Source of the DNA: Cymbidium sinense
Taxonomy: Eukaryota > Streptophyta > Magnoliopsida > Asparagales > Orchidaceae
Reading direction: 5' to 3'
Length of the DNA: 64,000 nt
NCBI GenBank assembly: GCA_021442155.1
Contig: CM038222.1
Coordinates: forward strand, 105,234,957-105,298,956
Made by a program: the position numbers and the translations under genes. Under the pieces are notes generated by a model, which worked only from the letters and a program-made list of their open reading frames with translations, was not told the DNA's origin and searched no databases. Position 1 is the stretch's first letter. Each line of letters begins with the position of its first letter. Below are positions 22,181-33,779 of the stretch, in pieces.

Positions 22181-23270
22181 TTATGGGTAGTATTTCTTTA
22201 AATAGAGCCCATTAATTAGAAGCATCAGTTTTTCCCCTTTAAAATCAATAAGCTGATAAGATCCTCCTTGGTTACCCTTATCTATGATAAAAGGGCCTTC
22301 CCAAGTGGGTTCAAACTTATCTCCCATCTTTCGATGGGAAATAATTGGTCTTCTTAGAAATAAAATAAACTCTTCTACTTGAAAAGTTCTAGGGCGCACC
22401 AGCTTGTTGTGTGCTTGAATAATCTTGGCTTTGTACAACTCGGGAATCTGGCACGCCCATTGGCGTCTCTCCTCCAAACCTTCAAGCTTTTCAAACTGCA
22501 ACTCGACGTTCTATTCTGTAGTGATTTTACTACTCATTGCTATCCTTAGTGATGGGAGTTGCACTTCTAAGGCTAGAATAGATTTGGACCCCTGCACTAA
22601 GGAGAACACGGTAGATTGGGCTTGAGCCATAGTGCGAGCCCAAGGCTTCAACCAACTACTCATGCCACTATCGCTTGTTGTCATCGAGTGTCTTCTTTAG
22701 TATCTGGATGAGAGTTTTGTTGAATACCACTGCTAGGTTGCTTTCCCTGGGATAATAGATGGTGGAGTATCTCCAATCTATACTATATCTCCTAGCGAAG
22801 CTGATGATCTTGGTGCTCTTGAATGCAATACCATTATCGAATATAATTCATCGAGGAACCCCAAACCTATATATGATATGATTCCTGAAAAATTTGAGCA
22901 CATGCTAATCTATAACCTATCTGAGTGGGATTGCGTCAGCCCACTTGGAAAAGTAGTCGGTAGCAATTAAGATGAATCGGTGACCCATAGAAGAAAGAGG
23001 GTCGATAGGACCCACTATGTCGGTACCCAACACTCAAATGGCCATGAGGCTACTATAGGATGTATGATTTTGGGTGGTTGATGTAGGACCACACTGTGTA
23101 CCTGACACTAATGGCATCTCCTAGCTACATCCACATAGTCTGGAATCATTGAAGGCCAGTAGTATCCATTCTTTTGATCTTAGTTTTCATTTTTAGACCG
23201 AATTAATGTGCACCGCATAGACCTAAATGTACCTAGATCACGATCTTATAGGATTCATGTTTGTCTAAAC
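22181..23270 (-). pseudogene. Gypsy integrase, unit 1
   Basis: Integrase joins element DNA to the host chromosome. Reading the minus strand downward: the zinc-binding HHCC part near 23,080-23,260 includes a C-H-stop-C where unit 2 has CHQC, a CAG to TAG change. A decayed core follows, then an intact 106-codon frame (22,181-22,501) with KAKIIQAHNKLVRPRTFQVE, WEGPFII and GSYQLIDFKGE, the C-terminal DNA-binding part that ends plant gypsy integrases. Stops within the core disable it. Confidence 0.85.
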
Positions 23271-23349
23271 AACATAACCACATTTGATTAAATGACTTTC
23301 GGTACAAGGTGTCATCCACGAGAGCATAGGAGAGAGCTCTTTGCTTCAT

Positions 23350-23880
23350 TTAATGGGCTTGTGGTTTCTCTTGAAGTAGTTTGCATGTGTTCAAGTAATC
23401 TATGAATGGTTGCATCCAATCCAGCTCCTCATCTTTATTGGAAATGATAACCTCCCCTTCAAGAGAAAGTCTCTCATTGAGTTCAACATTAATAAGGGAA
23501 AGGACTTGTCTATTTTGGACCCTTATTGGAATGGACTCATCTTTCAGACATGCCAATTCCTTGGCAAGTTTGGCCAAAGCATCTACTACTGCATTCTCTC
23601 TTCGAGGAACCTTGTAGATGGTGACCTCAGGGATTTGGGCTAATAGCTTCATGGTATACTATGGTAGTGACGAAGCTTAGGTTTTAGAACCTTATAAGAC
23701 CCAATAATCTGATTGATGACCAGCTGAAAATCCTCATAGATGTTGATGCTTTTGACACACACTGTAATAGCTAACTCCAGACCGGCAATCAAAGCCTCAT
23801 ACTCAGCTTCATTATTGGTGCATGGATTGGAGAGATAGTATGAGAATCTCATTACATCGCGATCTGGAGTTAAGAGAACT
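23350..23880 (-). pseudogene. Second RNase H-like domain (aRH) of gypsy unit 1
   Basis: The frame 23,649-23,852 reads CTNNEAEYEALIAGLELAIT, then VKSINIYEDFQLVINQI, the additional RNase H-like domain of Tat elements. The Glu residues of NNEAEYEAL are kept here, while in unit 2 two of them have become Lys. The next frame (23,350-23,652) continues with TIYKVPRRENAVVDALAKLA, the final Asp-containing block, then an acidic linker into integrase. A frame break separates the two pieces. At 23,880 the sequence jumps directly to reverse transcriptase, because about 640 bp present in unit 2 are missing. Confidence 0.82.
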
Positions 23881-23929
23881 TAGCATCCTTTTTGACAAGT
23901 TTTGAAAATAGCTTGCATCTTCCCGATAG

Positions 23930-24960
23930 ATTGTAGATAAAGCATCTTAGATATGACAACCGCCCTTGGAACGATCTGAGTTGAGTTAGACTTTTAGGGG
24001 GTGGCATTTCTAATATAGCTTTGATCTTTTTTGAGTCTATCTCTATTTCTCAGTGCCAGACAACAAACCCAAGGAACTTCCCTGAAGTTACTCTAAATGC
24101 ACACTTCAGGAGATTCATTTTGAGGTTATATTATCTTAACCATTTGAAAACTACTCTCAAGTCAAAAAGATGGTCTTCCTTTTCTTTTCTTTTGACAACT
24201 AGATCATCAACATAGCATTCAACTTGATGATGAATGAGTTTGTTGAAGATCTGATTCATGGCCCTCTGGTATGTAGCACCGGCATTTTTAAGGCCAAAAG
24301 GCATGACCTTATAACAATAGATTCTGATCGGGGTTTAAAAATTAGTGTTTCTTTCATCTTTGGGAGCCATCTTGATTTAGTTATAGCCAGCTGACCCATC
24401 CATGACAGAGAATATTGCATGAGATGAGGTGATGTCCAACATTAATTCTAGTATAGGAAGTGAGAATTCATCCTTTAGACATGCCTTGTTTAAGTCCCTA
24501 AAATCAATGCATATGCAAATTTGGTCATTCTTTTTCTTAACTAGCATGACACTGGCTAACCAGGTACGATATTTTTCTTCCCTGATAAAGCCAGCATCAA
24601 TCAGTTTCTTGACTTCAGAAATGACCTATTATTTGATTTCTAATCACATGCATCTAGGAGCTTGCTTGATAGGGTTAGCATTATGGTCTATTGCTAGTTT
24701 GTGGACTACTATGTTAGGAGATAATCTGGGCATCTCTTCATAGCTCTATGCAAAGTAGTCCTTAAAATCAATCAATAGCCAAACTAACTCATTAGTTTCT
24801 TCTTTATTCAATAGAGAACTGATGTATGTAGGATGTGGATCTTCTTCTGTCCCGAAGTTGATTTCTTTGAGCTTGTCAATAATTGAATGGATTTTCTCTT
24901 CAAATTCTAGAGGTCTATCTTTGATTTAAAGATCATCTAGATCATCTGAAGTTTCTAAAC
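23930..24960 (-). pseudogene. pol: Gypsy reverse transcriptase, unit 1
   Basis: Minus-strand coding for the polymerase that makes element DNA. It shows the block NQIKMAPKDER, CYKVMPFGLKNAGATYQRAM, and HQVECYVDDLVVK with the catalytic YVDD intact at 24,203-24,214, then DLRVVFKWLRQYNLKMN. The upstream part (24,740-24,960) matches the unit 2 frame beginning MSFKTSDDPDDLQ. The KKKNDQI block before the catalytic part is visible at about 24,520-24,540. Several in-frame stops are present, so it is inactive. Confidence 0.85.
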
Positions 24961-25778
24961 ACACTTCATCATAAGAGTTAATGTGGTTTGAGAAGAACCT
25001 ATCAGACTCTAAATGATTGGTGATAAAACAAGAATCATCCATAATTCACCGCATCATCAATCTTAATCCTGGTCTTGATTGTATAATCCTGTCTTAGTTG
25101 TTCCACAACTTCTCAAAATACTCTGACCTGTGACAGGACCATGTATAAGGAATCAAACCTTTCTTCTCAAGATTATGAACACAAGGTGAGTACCAATCAA
25201 AAGGTAATTCCATTTAATCTTTATATGAATTATCCTCAAGTTCTAGATCTACTTCTGGACTTGAGGATGATGATCTCAATAAGAACCCCTTTGGCTTGAC
25301 ATCCATGGAAGACTTAGGGGATTCTTTGACTACTAAACCTGTAATTTTTTGAGAAGAAAGTGAGGTTAGAGCTAAAGTTCTCAACTGCTGGCTATTAGTT
25401 TTACATAAATCTGATTCAAATACATTCATGCTTTGCTTGGAGGCCTAGTCTTTATCACTATCTGGCTTGAGTGTCACCTTTAATGAAACCCTCTAAGAAG
25501 GGTTGGCTGGTGTGCTAATCACATGAGACTCATCTTCCGAGCTGGATTCTAAGTCTATGTGAATACAGGGTACCTGAACTGAACATGGCCCCTGCATGCC
25601 CAACTAGGGAGTCTTCCAAATCTTCCCTACCCTCTACCTAGTGGAGGTCGAAATCATCCACCCATATGTTCAGATGGTGGAACAACTGAGTAGAATGTAA
25701 CATGCACCTCTTTCTTGGTGTCCCATTCCCACTCATTTATATTTTCTTTCTTCTTTTCTTTTCTTTTTCTCTTTCTTT
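24961..25778 (-). pseudogene. Protease-to-polymerase linker, gypsy unit 1
   Basis: A weakly conserved spacer colinear with 34,820-35,700. An open piece at 25,214-25,429 reads MNVFESDLCKTNSQQLRTLA and ends in an acidic Ser-rich stretch. Next to the protease is a long purine tract on the minus strand (25,741-25,810) coding for a Lys/Glu run. No catalytic motif. Confidence 0.6.
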
Positions 25779-26093
25779 TTATTTTTCTTCTTTTTCTTTA
25801 TCTTTTGTATTTGAAATTTGGCCAAATTTGTGAGAAAGGGTGTTTTGATTTTGAGGAAGATAGTAGGTCGCATCCTCATATATCTCGACCTCTCTAATTG
25901 AAAATGGCTTTTCATCTCCTTTGATGCAATATTCGATTTCATCTCTTTGAAACTTGATGCGCTGATGGATGGAGGATGGAATCATCTTGTTTTGGTGTAT
26001 CCAAGGCCTACCGAGCAAAAAAGTGAACAATGTATTCCAATCAATTATATATAACTTAGCTTCAATCTTCCAGTCACCTATTTCCAAAGGTAA
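25779..26093 (-). pseudogene. Aspartic protease C-terminal part, gypsy unit 1
   Basis: Retropepsin cleaves the element polyprotein. The frame starting near 26,096 reads LPLEIGDWKIEAKLYIID, then FTFLLGRPWIHQNKMIPSSI, the conserved end of plant gypsy proteases (Leu-Leu-Gly-Arg-Pro-Trp). The Asp-x-Gly catalytic part would lie upstream but is cut off at 26,093, where an inverted RNase H piece begins. Downstream the frame ends in a Lys/Glu-rich tract. Confidence 0.8.
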
Positions 26094-26406
26094 CATGGGA
26101 TGATAAATGTCAGCATGATTTTAAGGACATCAAACTTTATTTGGTGAAGCCGCCAGTTCTAGCAACCCCTATCTCAGGCAAGCTACTTATCCTCTACACT
26201 GCTACATTGGATGACTCCCTTGGTGTGTTGTTGGCTCAAACCAACGATGAAGGGAAGGAGAACACTCTCTACTATCTCAACAGTAGTCTGATCCCTATTG
26301 AAGCAAACTACCCACCAATTGAGAAACATTGCCTAGCTTTAATCTTTGCATCCCAAAAGCTATGACATTATATGCTTTCTCATAAGGTGAACTTGATTTC
26401 AAGATT
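26094..26406 (+). pseudogene. Inverted gypsy RNase H fragment
   Basis: The plus strand here codes for the RNase H that in unit 2 lies on the minus strand at about 33,440-33,750. The frame 26,141-26,365 reads LVKPPVLATPISGKLLILYT, DDSLGVLLAQTNDEGKENTL and ANYPPIEKHCLALIFASQKL. Unit 1 lacks this segment at its normal place (23,880). The left joint is at GGTAACATGGGATGAT and the right joint near GATTTCAAGATTC. It is better preserved than the unit 2 copy, which has stops. Its presence on the opposite strand to both neighbours marks a rearrangement. Confidence 0.85.
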
Positions 26407-26426
26407 CTGGGCTGTTAAACAATCCA

Positions 26427-29400
26427 TGTGATTCATTTTAAGTAGTGGAGGGATGGAGAGTGAGTGTATTGTTGATTCCAAGTGCTCAATTCCCATTGGA
26501 GGGATTATTTTGGCCTTGGGTTGGGTCATGGCTAACCCAAGGTGATTGGTTCATGTTTACCACCCTCCTTGGAGTCCAAGTGGTCATGAGAAAGAATATG
26601 ACCAAATTCCAAGTAAATTTGGTCATTGAATACCCTTTGACCTTGGGGTAAAGTAGTCATTTGACCTTGATTTTGATTTGGGCAGATTTGAAATGATTCA
26701 AAAGTGGGTTGGGCCAAATTTCAAGTGATTTAGATTTTATTTGATTTGAATAAATTCAATTTGACCCATTTATGTCAAATTGGGTCAAATTGGGTTAGGT
26801 TGACCAATTGGTCAAATTAGGTCAAACCATTGGTTATGTTAAGTTCAAATGATCATTTGGATCCTATGGGTATCATTGGTTTGGTTCAATTTAGTTTAGA
26901 TTTGATTTTGGTTCATTTAGGTCAAATGGGTCGGACCAATTTGATCTAATTGAGTTAGGTTAAGGGTTGGTTTAGGCTTGGTTGATCATTTGAAATATTT
27001 TGTAAAACTTTGGTTTCAATCAATTTTGGTTTGATTTGATTTCAAGTTGATTTGACCTTTTAGGTCAAGTTGGGTTCATGGTCAATTGGGATGGGTTGGG
27101 TTTAGTTGCCCAATTGAAGCTTTGGCCAAGTTCAACAATCAATTTAGAATAAATTTGACTCATTGGTTGCAATCACTTTGGCTTAGATCAAGATTTGACC
27201 CATTTTGACTTTTTAGGTTAACTTGGGTCAACTTAGGTCAAGTGGTCAATTGGGCATAGTTTTTGCTCAATTAATGGCTTGGTCAAGTTCAATCATTCAT
27301 TATGAACTGGTTTAGATCATTAGTTTTAATTAATTTAGAATGAATTTGACCCATTAGAGGATTTTGGCTAGTTTAGGTTTCATTTGGGCTAAGTGTTGAC
27401 TTGGTCAAAGGCTAGGATTGACTTGTTTTTGACCCAATTTGAGTAATTGATCATCCTATGATGATTGTTGCTCATAATGTGAGGCTTAGATGAGCTTAGT
27501 TCAATCCAAATTGGGTTGGATTAGAATTTGACTCAAAAAGGTGCTTTAGGTCACTTTGGGTCAAGTGAGCCTAAGTGGGTCAATTGGCTTCATCAAGGTT
27601 TGATTCAAGTTTAGTTGAACTCACATATTGACTTATGATTGAAATATAAATCCAATTGCAAGTGATGTGGAGTCAACTGGGTTTTGATTCATTTGACAAT
27701 TTCAAGTCAAAAGGGTAAATATGGGTTTAACTTGGGTTAGTTTGATTTTGATTTTGATTTGGTGATTGTAGTTTATATTTATATTTGGGCATGTGATTGA
27801 AGGAATGATTGTTTGAAGAGAAAATCCAAAAGTTTGGATTGATTTGAGAATGATTTGGATAAGTTCAAGGATTTGACTTGAAAGAGTATAAGTTGGATTT
27901 AAGTTAGATTTGGATTCGACTTTTGAATTTAGTTTTGGTTATTTGAATTTATATTTCATTTATATTTGTGAATATAAATGAGAATAAAAATGGGTAATGA
28001 GTAAATGTTTTGAGTTTGGAGTGATTTGAATTTGATTTGAGCTAAGTCCATAAGATGAAATTAAAAGGGCTTAGGAAAGATTTTGGATTTTGAATTGATC
28101 ATGGGTTTCAATTATTTGGTTTGGAATTGATTCATGATTTGGATTTTTGAATTGATTTATGATTTAAGAAAATCCATTGAATTGTAATTGATTTAAGATT
28201 TGATTTGGAATTTATCTGAAGGAGGGAAACAAGGATTGGGTTTAAGCTATAGGGTAGGCAAGTCCTCCAAATACCCCTAAAACATAACCTATCCATATGG
28301 CTAACTCTTTTAAGTCTCTAGGGTTAAGTTAAGTGTTCACTTAATCACTAGAAGTTTCTTAAGACTAAGGAACTTTTAGTGTCTGGGATGGAGAAGTTGA
28401 AAGCTCACTCTAAAAATGAGGTCTACAAAGAGTGCCCAATAGGTGTGGTGTGACTGACTAGGCATATCGCACGTATTGGTGTTGACCAAGATGATTAACA
28501 ATGCAGAATGATCACAAGAACTAACAGTAATGATCTACTCCTAAGCATGAGGTGCAGAAGGAATCAAGATTTTAGTTCAATGTGACTCTACTTATGTCAA
28601 AAACATAAGAGAGAAAAAAGAGGAATCCATTAGGGATTGAGTGTGTTAGCCTTCCACTAGGGGAAATGGCTCAAGCCATCTACTAGGTAAGAGGTTTTGA
28701 AATCCATCGAGGGATTAGAATTTGGAATCCACTAGGAATAAAAGATGTGAACCTTTCACTAGGGGAACAGGTTTGGGTTGGACTGAACTGACTCCACTAA
28801 AGAGATTGGAAAGTATCTCATCTAACTGAGGAGAAGCTGATTGATTTGATTTATTTGAATTGACTCTACTGGGGGGAGGTTGATTGATTTTATTTCAGAT
28901 TTTAAATTTTTGGAATTTTGAGATGGAGCTTGTTGGTTTGCAGTGGATGGCACTGAGTAGGGGCTATGCTAGCCTTGGCTTACTTTAAAATTATCAATCC
29001 AAAGTGGTAGTCTACCAACAATATAGCAGGACTATCCAACCAAATGGGTTATATGTTGCGCTTGAAGAAAGCTTATTAGACTTACATCCTCCAATGTAGG
29101 GATTAGTTGCTGGGGTGATCCGTTGGAGAGGGAACAGATCAAATCCAACCTTAGGCTGACTACTGAGTGAATTCTGCTTGGGGACTTAAATCAGTTCAAA
29201 GATAGTTAAAATTAATTCATTTTTAATTATATTTGATGGATTCCATTGGTTTGCGATGGATTGCACTGAGTAGAGGCCATGTCAGCATTGGTCTACTTTA
29301 GATTTACCAATCCAAAGGGGTAGTCTACCAACCACATAGTAAGACTATCCAACCAAAGAGGTGCCTTTCGGTGTGCAACAGATATACCAGGAAGAAAGTG

Positions 29401-31420
29401 TAGTAGACTTACATCTTCCAAAGTAGGGATTAGTCGCTGAGGTGATCAGTTGGTGAGGCAACGAATCGAACCCAACCTTAGGGCGCGAGTGAATGTCCGG
29501 AGGACTTAAATCACCAAAGATAGTCAAAATTAATTTCATTTTTTTAATTGTGTTTGATGGATCCTGTTGGTTTGTGATGGACTACACTGAGAAGGGGTCA
29601 TGTCAGCTTTAATCTACTTTAGATTTATCGATCAAAAGGTAGTAGCTTCCCGGCTGAGGGAAGAACTATCCAACCAATGGGGTGTCTTTTTGATTTGCAG
29701 CGGCTAATTCATGAAAGAAAGCATGGGGACTGACATCTTTTCTGAATTAAAGATCGTTGGGTAGACGTATTAGCAAGGTAACATATCGACCTGACCTAGG
29801 GCTGCCCATCGGTTTGAGATAGTCATGCTACAAAGCATGCGTTGTAGACTTATGTCTTCCAAAGCAAAATGACTACCGGGGAAACTTATTTATTTCAAAA
29901 TAGATTGAACCTGACCTAAGGGTGACTATGGAGAGAGAGCTGACCTAGGGACCTATCTCAACTCAAGCATAGTCAGGAAATTCCTATAGGGTGTTTTGCT
30001 GACACTGCCCTAAAGATAGGATGCATGTTTGGGAAAGGGTCTGGGAGCTTGAATTCCTAATCCATAAGCAAATAAATTTTTTTATTTGGTTTGTTTTTAT
30101 TTTTTGTTTATCATGGATCATGTTGGTTTGCGAGGGGTCATACTGATAAGGAGCTTATATTAGCCTAGACCTATCTCAGATTTACTAGTCCAAGGGAGAA
30201 TATGTGCATCCTGAACAAATTCTTCAACCATAGAGGTGGCTACTAGAAATAGGGACTACCCAATCCAAAAGTAATCCGGGTAGTATCTAAATTGAGTTAC
30301 AAAGGATGTGATCCAACAAAGTACCCGCAGGAGAGGGGCCACTGAGTGCTTTATCCAAAACCCTGGAGAAGAAGATATCTATATGTATTCGGTTGCCAAC
30401 TCAAAGAGAAAGCATGGGGACTCACATCTGCCAAGATTGGTGTATCTACCTGGTGAGTCGCTGTCAGCATAGCAAACATCAACCAACTTAAAGTGCCCTT
30501 TTGCAACAATCAACCTAGGAAGAAAGCATCAGGGACTCACATCCTCTTACAGTGGAACTAATTGTCAGGATAGTCTATCTTCAGCTTAATAGGTGCTATC
30601 CTACCAAGGGTGACTAATGAGTGAATGCCACTCAGGGACTTATATCAAGTCAAAAGTAGTCGAGAGAAGGAGCCACTGGGGGACTTATTCTAAACCTCGG
30701 ATATACTCGACCTAGTCAGTGCATTATGGCTAGTCCAAGAAGAAGGCGTGTAGACTTATATCTTCTTAAACAAAGTCAACAGGAGGTAGCTTACTGGTCG
30801 TGCAGTGAGGCCTATCAAACTAACAAGGTGCTCATTGATTTGCAATGGTCAAGTCAGAAAGAAAGCATAGACTCACATCTTTCAAACAAGTGACCACTAG
30901 GGTGACACACTAGCAAGGTAGCGTGACGCCTCGACCTAGAGCAGCTAATGAGTGATTGCCACAAGTAGCTTGCTCCCGCATCAAAATAGCTCGAGATAAA
31001 AGATATATTTTTGTGTTTGTGTTTTTGTTTGTGTTTATGTTTGAAGAGGACATGATGCCACTTGGGTTCTCTCACACCTATCCAAAAACATGCTTAAAAG
31101 TTGATGAAATGGTTCCATGAATGGCAGTTGTGAGCCCACTAAGAAAAGATGCAGCATGGGTTCTCTTATACCTAACTTAGCTGTGCTAGTCGAAATAGGA
31201 TGCCACTTGGGTTCTCTCACACCTATTCTAGTAGCTAGGGAATCATGTTTAATTTGTGTTTATGTTATGAAAGCAAAACAGAATGCCTCTTGGCTTCTCT
31301 TATACATACCTTAAACACATTGTGGCGGATTCACAAATAAGTATACAACTCTTCGAATGAAGAGAATATTTTCATGAATTGGAATAGAATTTTTGATGAT
31401 AATTATTTTCAAACATGATT
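26427..31420 (-). repeat. 3-prime non-coding region of gypsy unit 2
   Basis: Colinear with 17,250-22,150. The anchor TTGGTTTGC recurs at 28,932, 29,246, 29,567 (TTGGTTTGTG) and 30,123, spacings 314, 321 and 556. The GGTCAA/TTGACC-rich stretch is at about 26,760-27,600. The four short GATGCCACTTGGGTTCTC motifs recur at about 31,050-31,300. Frames such as 30,854-31,075 and 31,035-31,220 overlap these motifs and repeat the same words, so they are repeat by-products. Confidence 0.75.
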
Positions 31421-31454
31421 TTATGGAAGTATTTCCTCAAATAGAACCCATTAA

Positions 31455-32560
31455 TTAGAAGCATCGGGTGTTCCCTTTACAATCAATAAGCTGATAAGAT
31501 CCTCCTTGGTAGGCCTTCTCTATGTCAAAAGGGTCTTCCCAAGTGATTTTAAACTTATCTCTCATCTTTTGACGGGCAACAATTGGTCTCCTTAGAACTA
31601 AAATAAGCTCTCCTACTTGAAAAGTTCTAGGGCAGACTAGCTTGTTGTGAGCTTGAATCACTTGGCTTTGTGCAACTCGAGGTTCTGGCACGCCCAGTAG
31701 GCATCTCTCCTCCAAACCTTCAAGCTCTACTAACCACAACCTAGTGTTGCTCTATAGTGATTTTACTACCCATTGCTATCCTTAGTGATGGGAGTTGCAC
31801 TTCTAAGGCTAGAACGGCTTCAGACCCATACACTAAGGAGAACAGGGTAGATTGGGTTGGAGTTCTGTATGTGATGCGGTAGGCCACAAGGCATCAACCA
31901 ACTGCTCATGCCACTATCGCTTGTTATCATGGAGTGTCTTCTTCAGTATCTGGATTAGAGTTTTGTTGAATGCCTCTACTAAGCCATTTTCCCTGGGATA
32001 GTAGATGTAGTATCTCCAATCAATACTATGTCTCTTGACGAAGCTGTTGATCTTGGTGCTCTTAAATGTCGTATCATTATCGGATAAATTCATCAAGGCA
32101 CCTCGAACCTATATACGATATGATTCCTGAAAAAATGTGAGCACATGCTAAGTTGTGACCTCTTTGAGTGGGATTGCCTTTGCCCACTTGGAAAAATAAT
32201 CGGTGGTAGCTAAGATGAACTAGTGACCCTTGGAAAAAGGAGGATCGATAGGACCCACTATATCGGTACCCCAAGACTCAAATGGTCATGAGGCTAATGT
32301 AGGATGTAGAATATTGGGTGGTTGATGTAGGACCACATCATGTACTTGACACTGATGACATCTCCTAGCTACATCCATGCAATCTGGAATCATTGAAGGC
32401 CAGTAGTATCTTATTCTTTTGATCTTCGCTTTCATCTTCAGACCGGATTGATGCACTCTGCATAGACCTGAATGTACCTCAACCATGATCTTACAAGCTT
32501 TATGTTTATCTAAATAGTGTAACCACATTTGGTCAAAAGACCGTCAGTATAAGGTGTCAT
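31455..32560 (-). pseudogene. Gypsy integrase, unit 2
   Basis: Minus-strand pieces in order: 32,286-32,528 with HSGLCRVHQSGLKMKAKI, YYWPSMIPDC and CHQCQVHD (the HHCC zinc-binding part); 32,077-32,274 with part of the catalytic core; 31,914-32,096 with DNDTTFKSTKI and YYPRENGLVEAFNKTLIQIL, the second Asp and the Glu of the catalytic triad; 31,455-31,739 with the C-terminal AHNKLVCPRTFQVGELILVL and SYQLIDCKG. Frameshifts separate the pieces. A functional enzyme would be one frame. Confidence 0.87.
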
Positions 32561-32599
32561 CCATGAGAGCATAGGAGAGAGCTCTCTGCTTCATCTGAT

Positions 32600-33381
32600 G
32601 GGCTTGTGATTTCTCTTGAGGTAGTTTTCCTGTGTTCAAGTAATCTATGAATGGTTGCATCTAATCCAACCCCTCATCTTTATTGGCAACGGTAAGCTCC
32701 CCTTCAAGATAAAGTCTCTCGTCGAGTTCAACATCAATAAGGGATAGGACTTGTCTATTTTGGACCCTTATTGGAATATACTCATCTTCTGGACTTGCCA
32801 ATTCCTTAGTGAGTTTGGCCAAAGCTTCTGCTACTGCATTCTTTCCTCGAGGAACCTAGTAGATTGTGACCTCAGGGATTTGGGCCAACAGCTTCATGGT
32901 GTACTATGGTAGTGATGAAGCTTAGATTTTAGAACTTTATAAGACCCAACAATCTGGTTGATGACCAACTTAGAATCCCCGTAGATGTTCATGCTTTTGA
33001 CATACACTGCAATAGCTAACTTCAGACCGGCAATCAAAGCCTCATACTTGACTTTATTGTTGGTGCATGGATTGAAGAGATAGTATGAGAATCTCATCAC
33101 ATCGCAGCCTGGAGTTAAGAAAATGATTTCTACCCCTACCTTTACTCGAAGAGAAGATCGTGGTTCTTCTCCTTTTTAAAAGGAAGTCACACCATCAAAA
33201 TATATCTCCTAGCGGTGAACATAGTGTCCCCTAAGTTCATGATTTGTTCATCGGGGAGGTCATCACTAAGCGGGAAATATGCAGGAAGTGGGTGTGCTGC
33301 TAAGAAATCCACTAATGTCCATTCTTTCACCACATGGGGGGGGGGGTACGAATGTAATACCAAACTGTGAGAGAGGACCAA
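32600..33381 (-). pseudogene. Second RNase H-like domain (aRH) and its entry linker, gypsy unit 2
   Basis: The entry linker is in frame 33,187-33,381 (VVKEWTLVDFLAAHPLPAYF), the block that opens this domain in Tat elements. The domain follows in 32,894-33,100 with CTNNKVKYEALIAGLKLAIA, where two acidic residues kept in unit 1 have become Lys, both explained by G-to-A changes. The last part (32,600-32,890) includes a decayed RRENAVVDALAKLA-like block. A run of about ten G residues near 33,337 breaks the linker sequence. Confidence 0.82.
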
Positions 33382-33429
33382 CGTTCCAACCGTCTAGATA
33401 ACGTCGGTTGTGTCATGAGATACTACAGT

Positions 33430-33770
33430 GGATTGATTTTTGAAATCAAGTTCACCTTATGAGAAAGCATATAATGGCATAGCTTTTTGGGATGGAAAGA
33501 TTAAAGCTAGGAAATGTTTCTCAATAGGTGGGTAGTTTGCTTCAGTAGGGATCAGATGATGGCTGAGGTAGTATAGAGCATTCTCCTTCCCTTCATCATT
33601 GGTTTGCATTAACTACGCACCAAAAGAGTCATCCAATGCAGTAGTGTAGAGGATAAGTGGCTTGCTCGGGATAAGGGTTGCTAGAACTGGCGACTTCACC
33701 AAATACTATTTGATGTCTTCAAAAGCATGATGACACTTGTCATCCCACTTGAACTTAGAATTCTTTTTGA
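33430..33770 (-). pseudogene. Gypsy RNase H, unit 2
   Basis: The minus strand reads WDDKCHHAFEDIK, then a stop, then YLVKSPVLATLIPSKPLILY, NDEGKENALYYLSHHLIPTE and ANYPPIEKHFLALIF. This is RNase H, normally following reverse transcriptase. It lies in the expected place and orientation and serves as the reference for the inverted fragment at 26,094-26,406. Stops replace Leu/Gln codons. Confidence 0.85.
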
Positions 33771-33779
33771 CAAGTGCTG

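Larger units (their letters stand above)
17250..26093 (-). mobile_element. Ty3/gypsy (Tat-type) element, unit 1
   Basis: On the minus strand the order is protease end, reverse transcriptase, (RNase H missing), second RNase H-like domain, integrase, long 3-prime non-coding region. The additional RNase H-like domain between polymerase and integrase and the repeat-rich 3-prime region are hallmarks of the Tat group (Ogre, Retand and relatives). Unit 2 at 26,427-36,860 is a colinear copy in the same orientation, shifted by about 9.2-9.9 kb. Unit 1 stops inside the protease and lacks gag and a 5-prime LTR. Confidence 0.85.
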
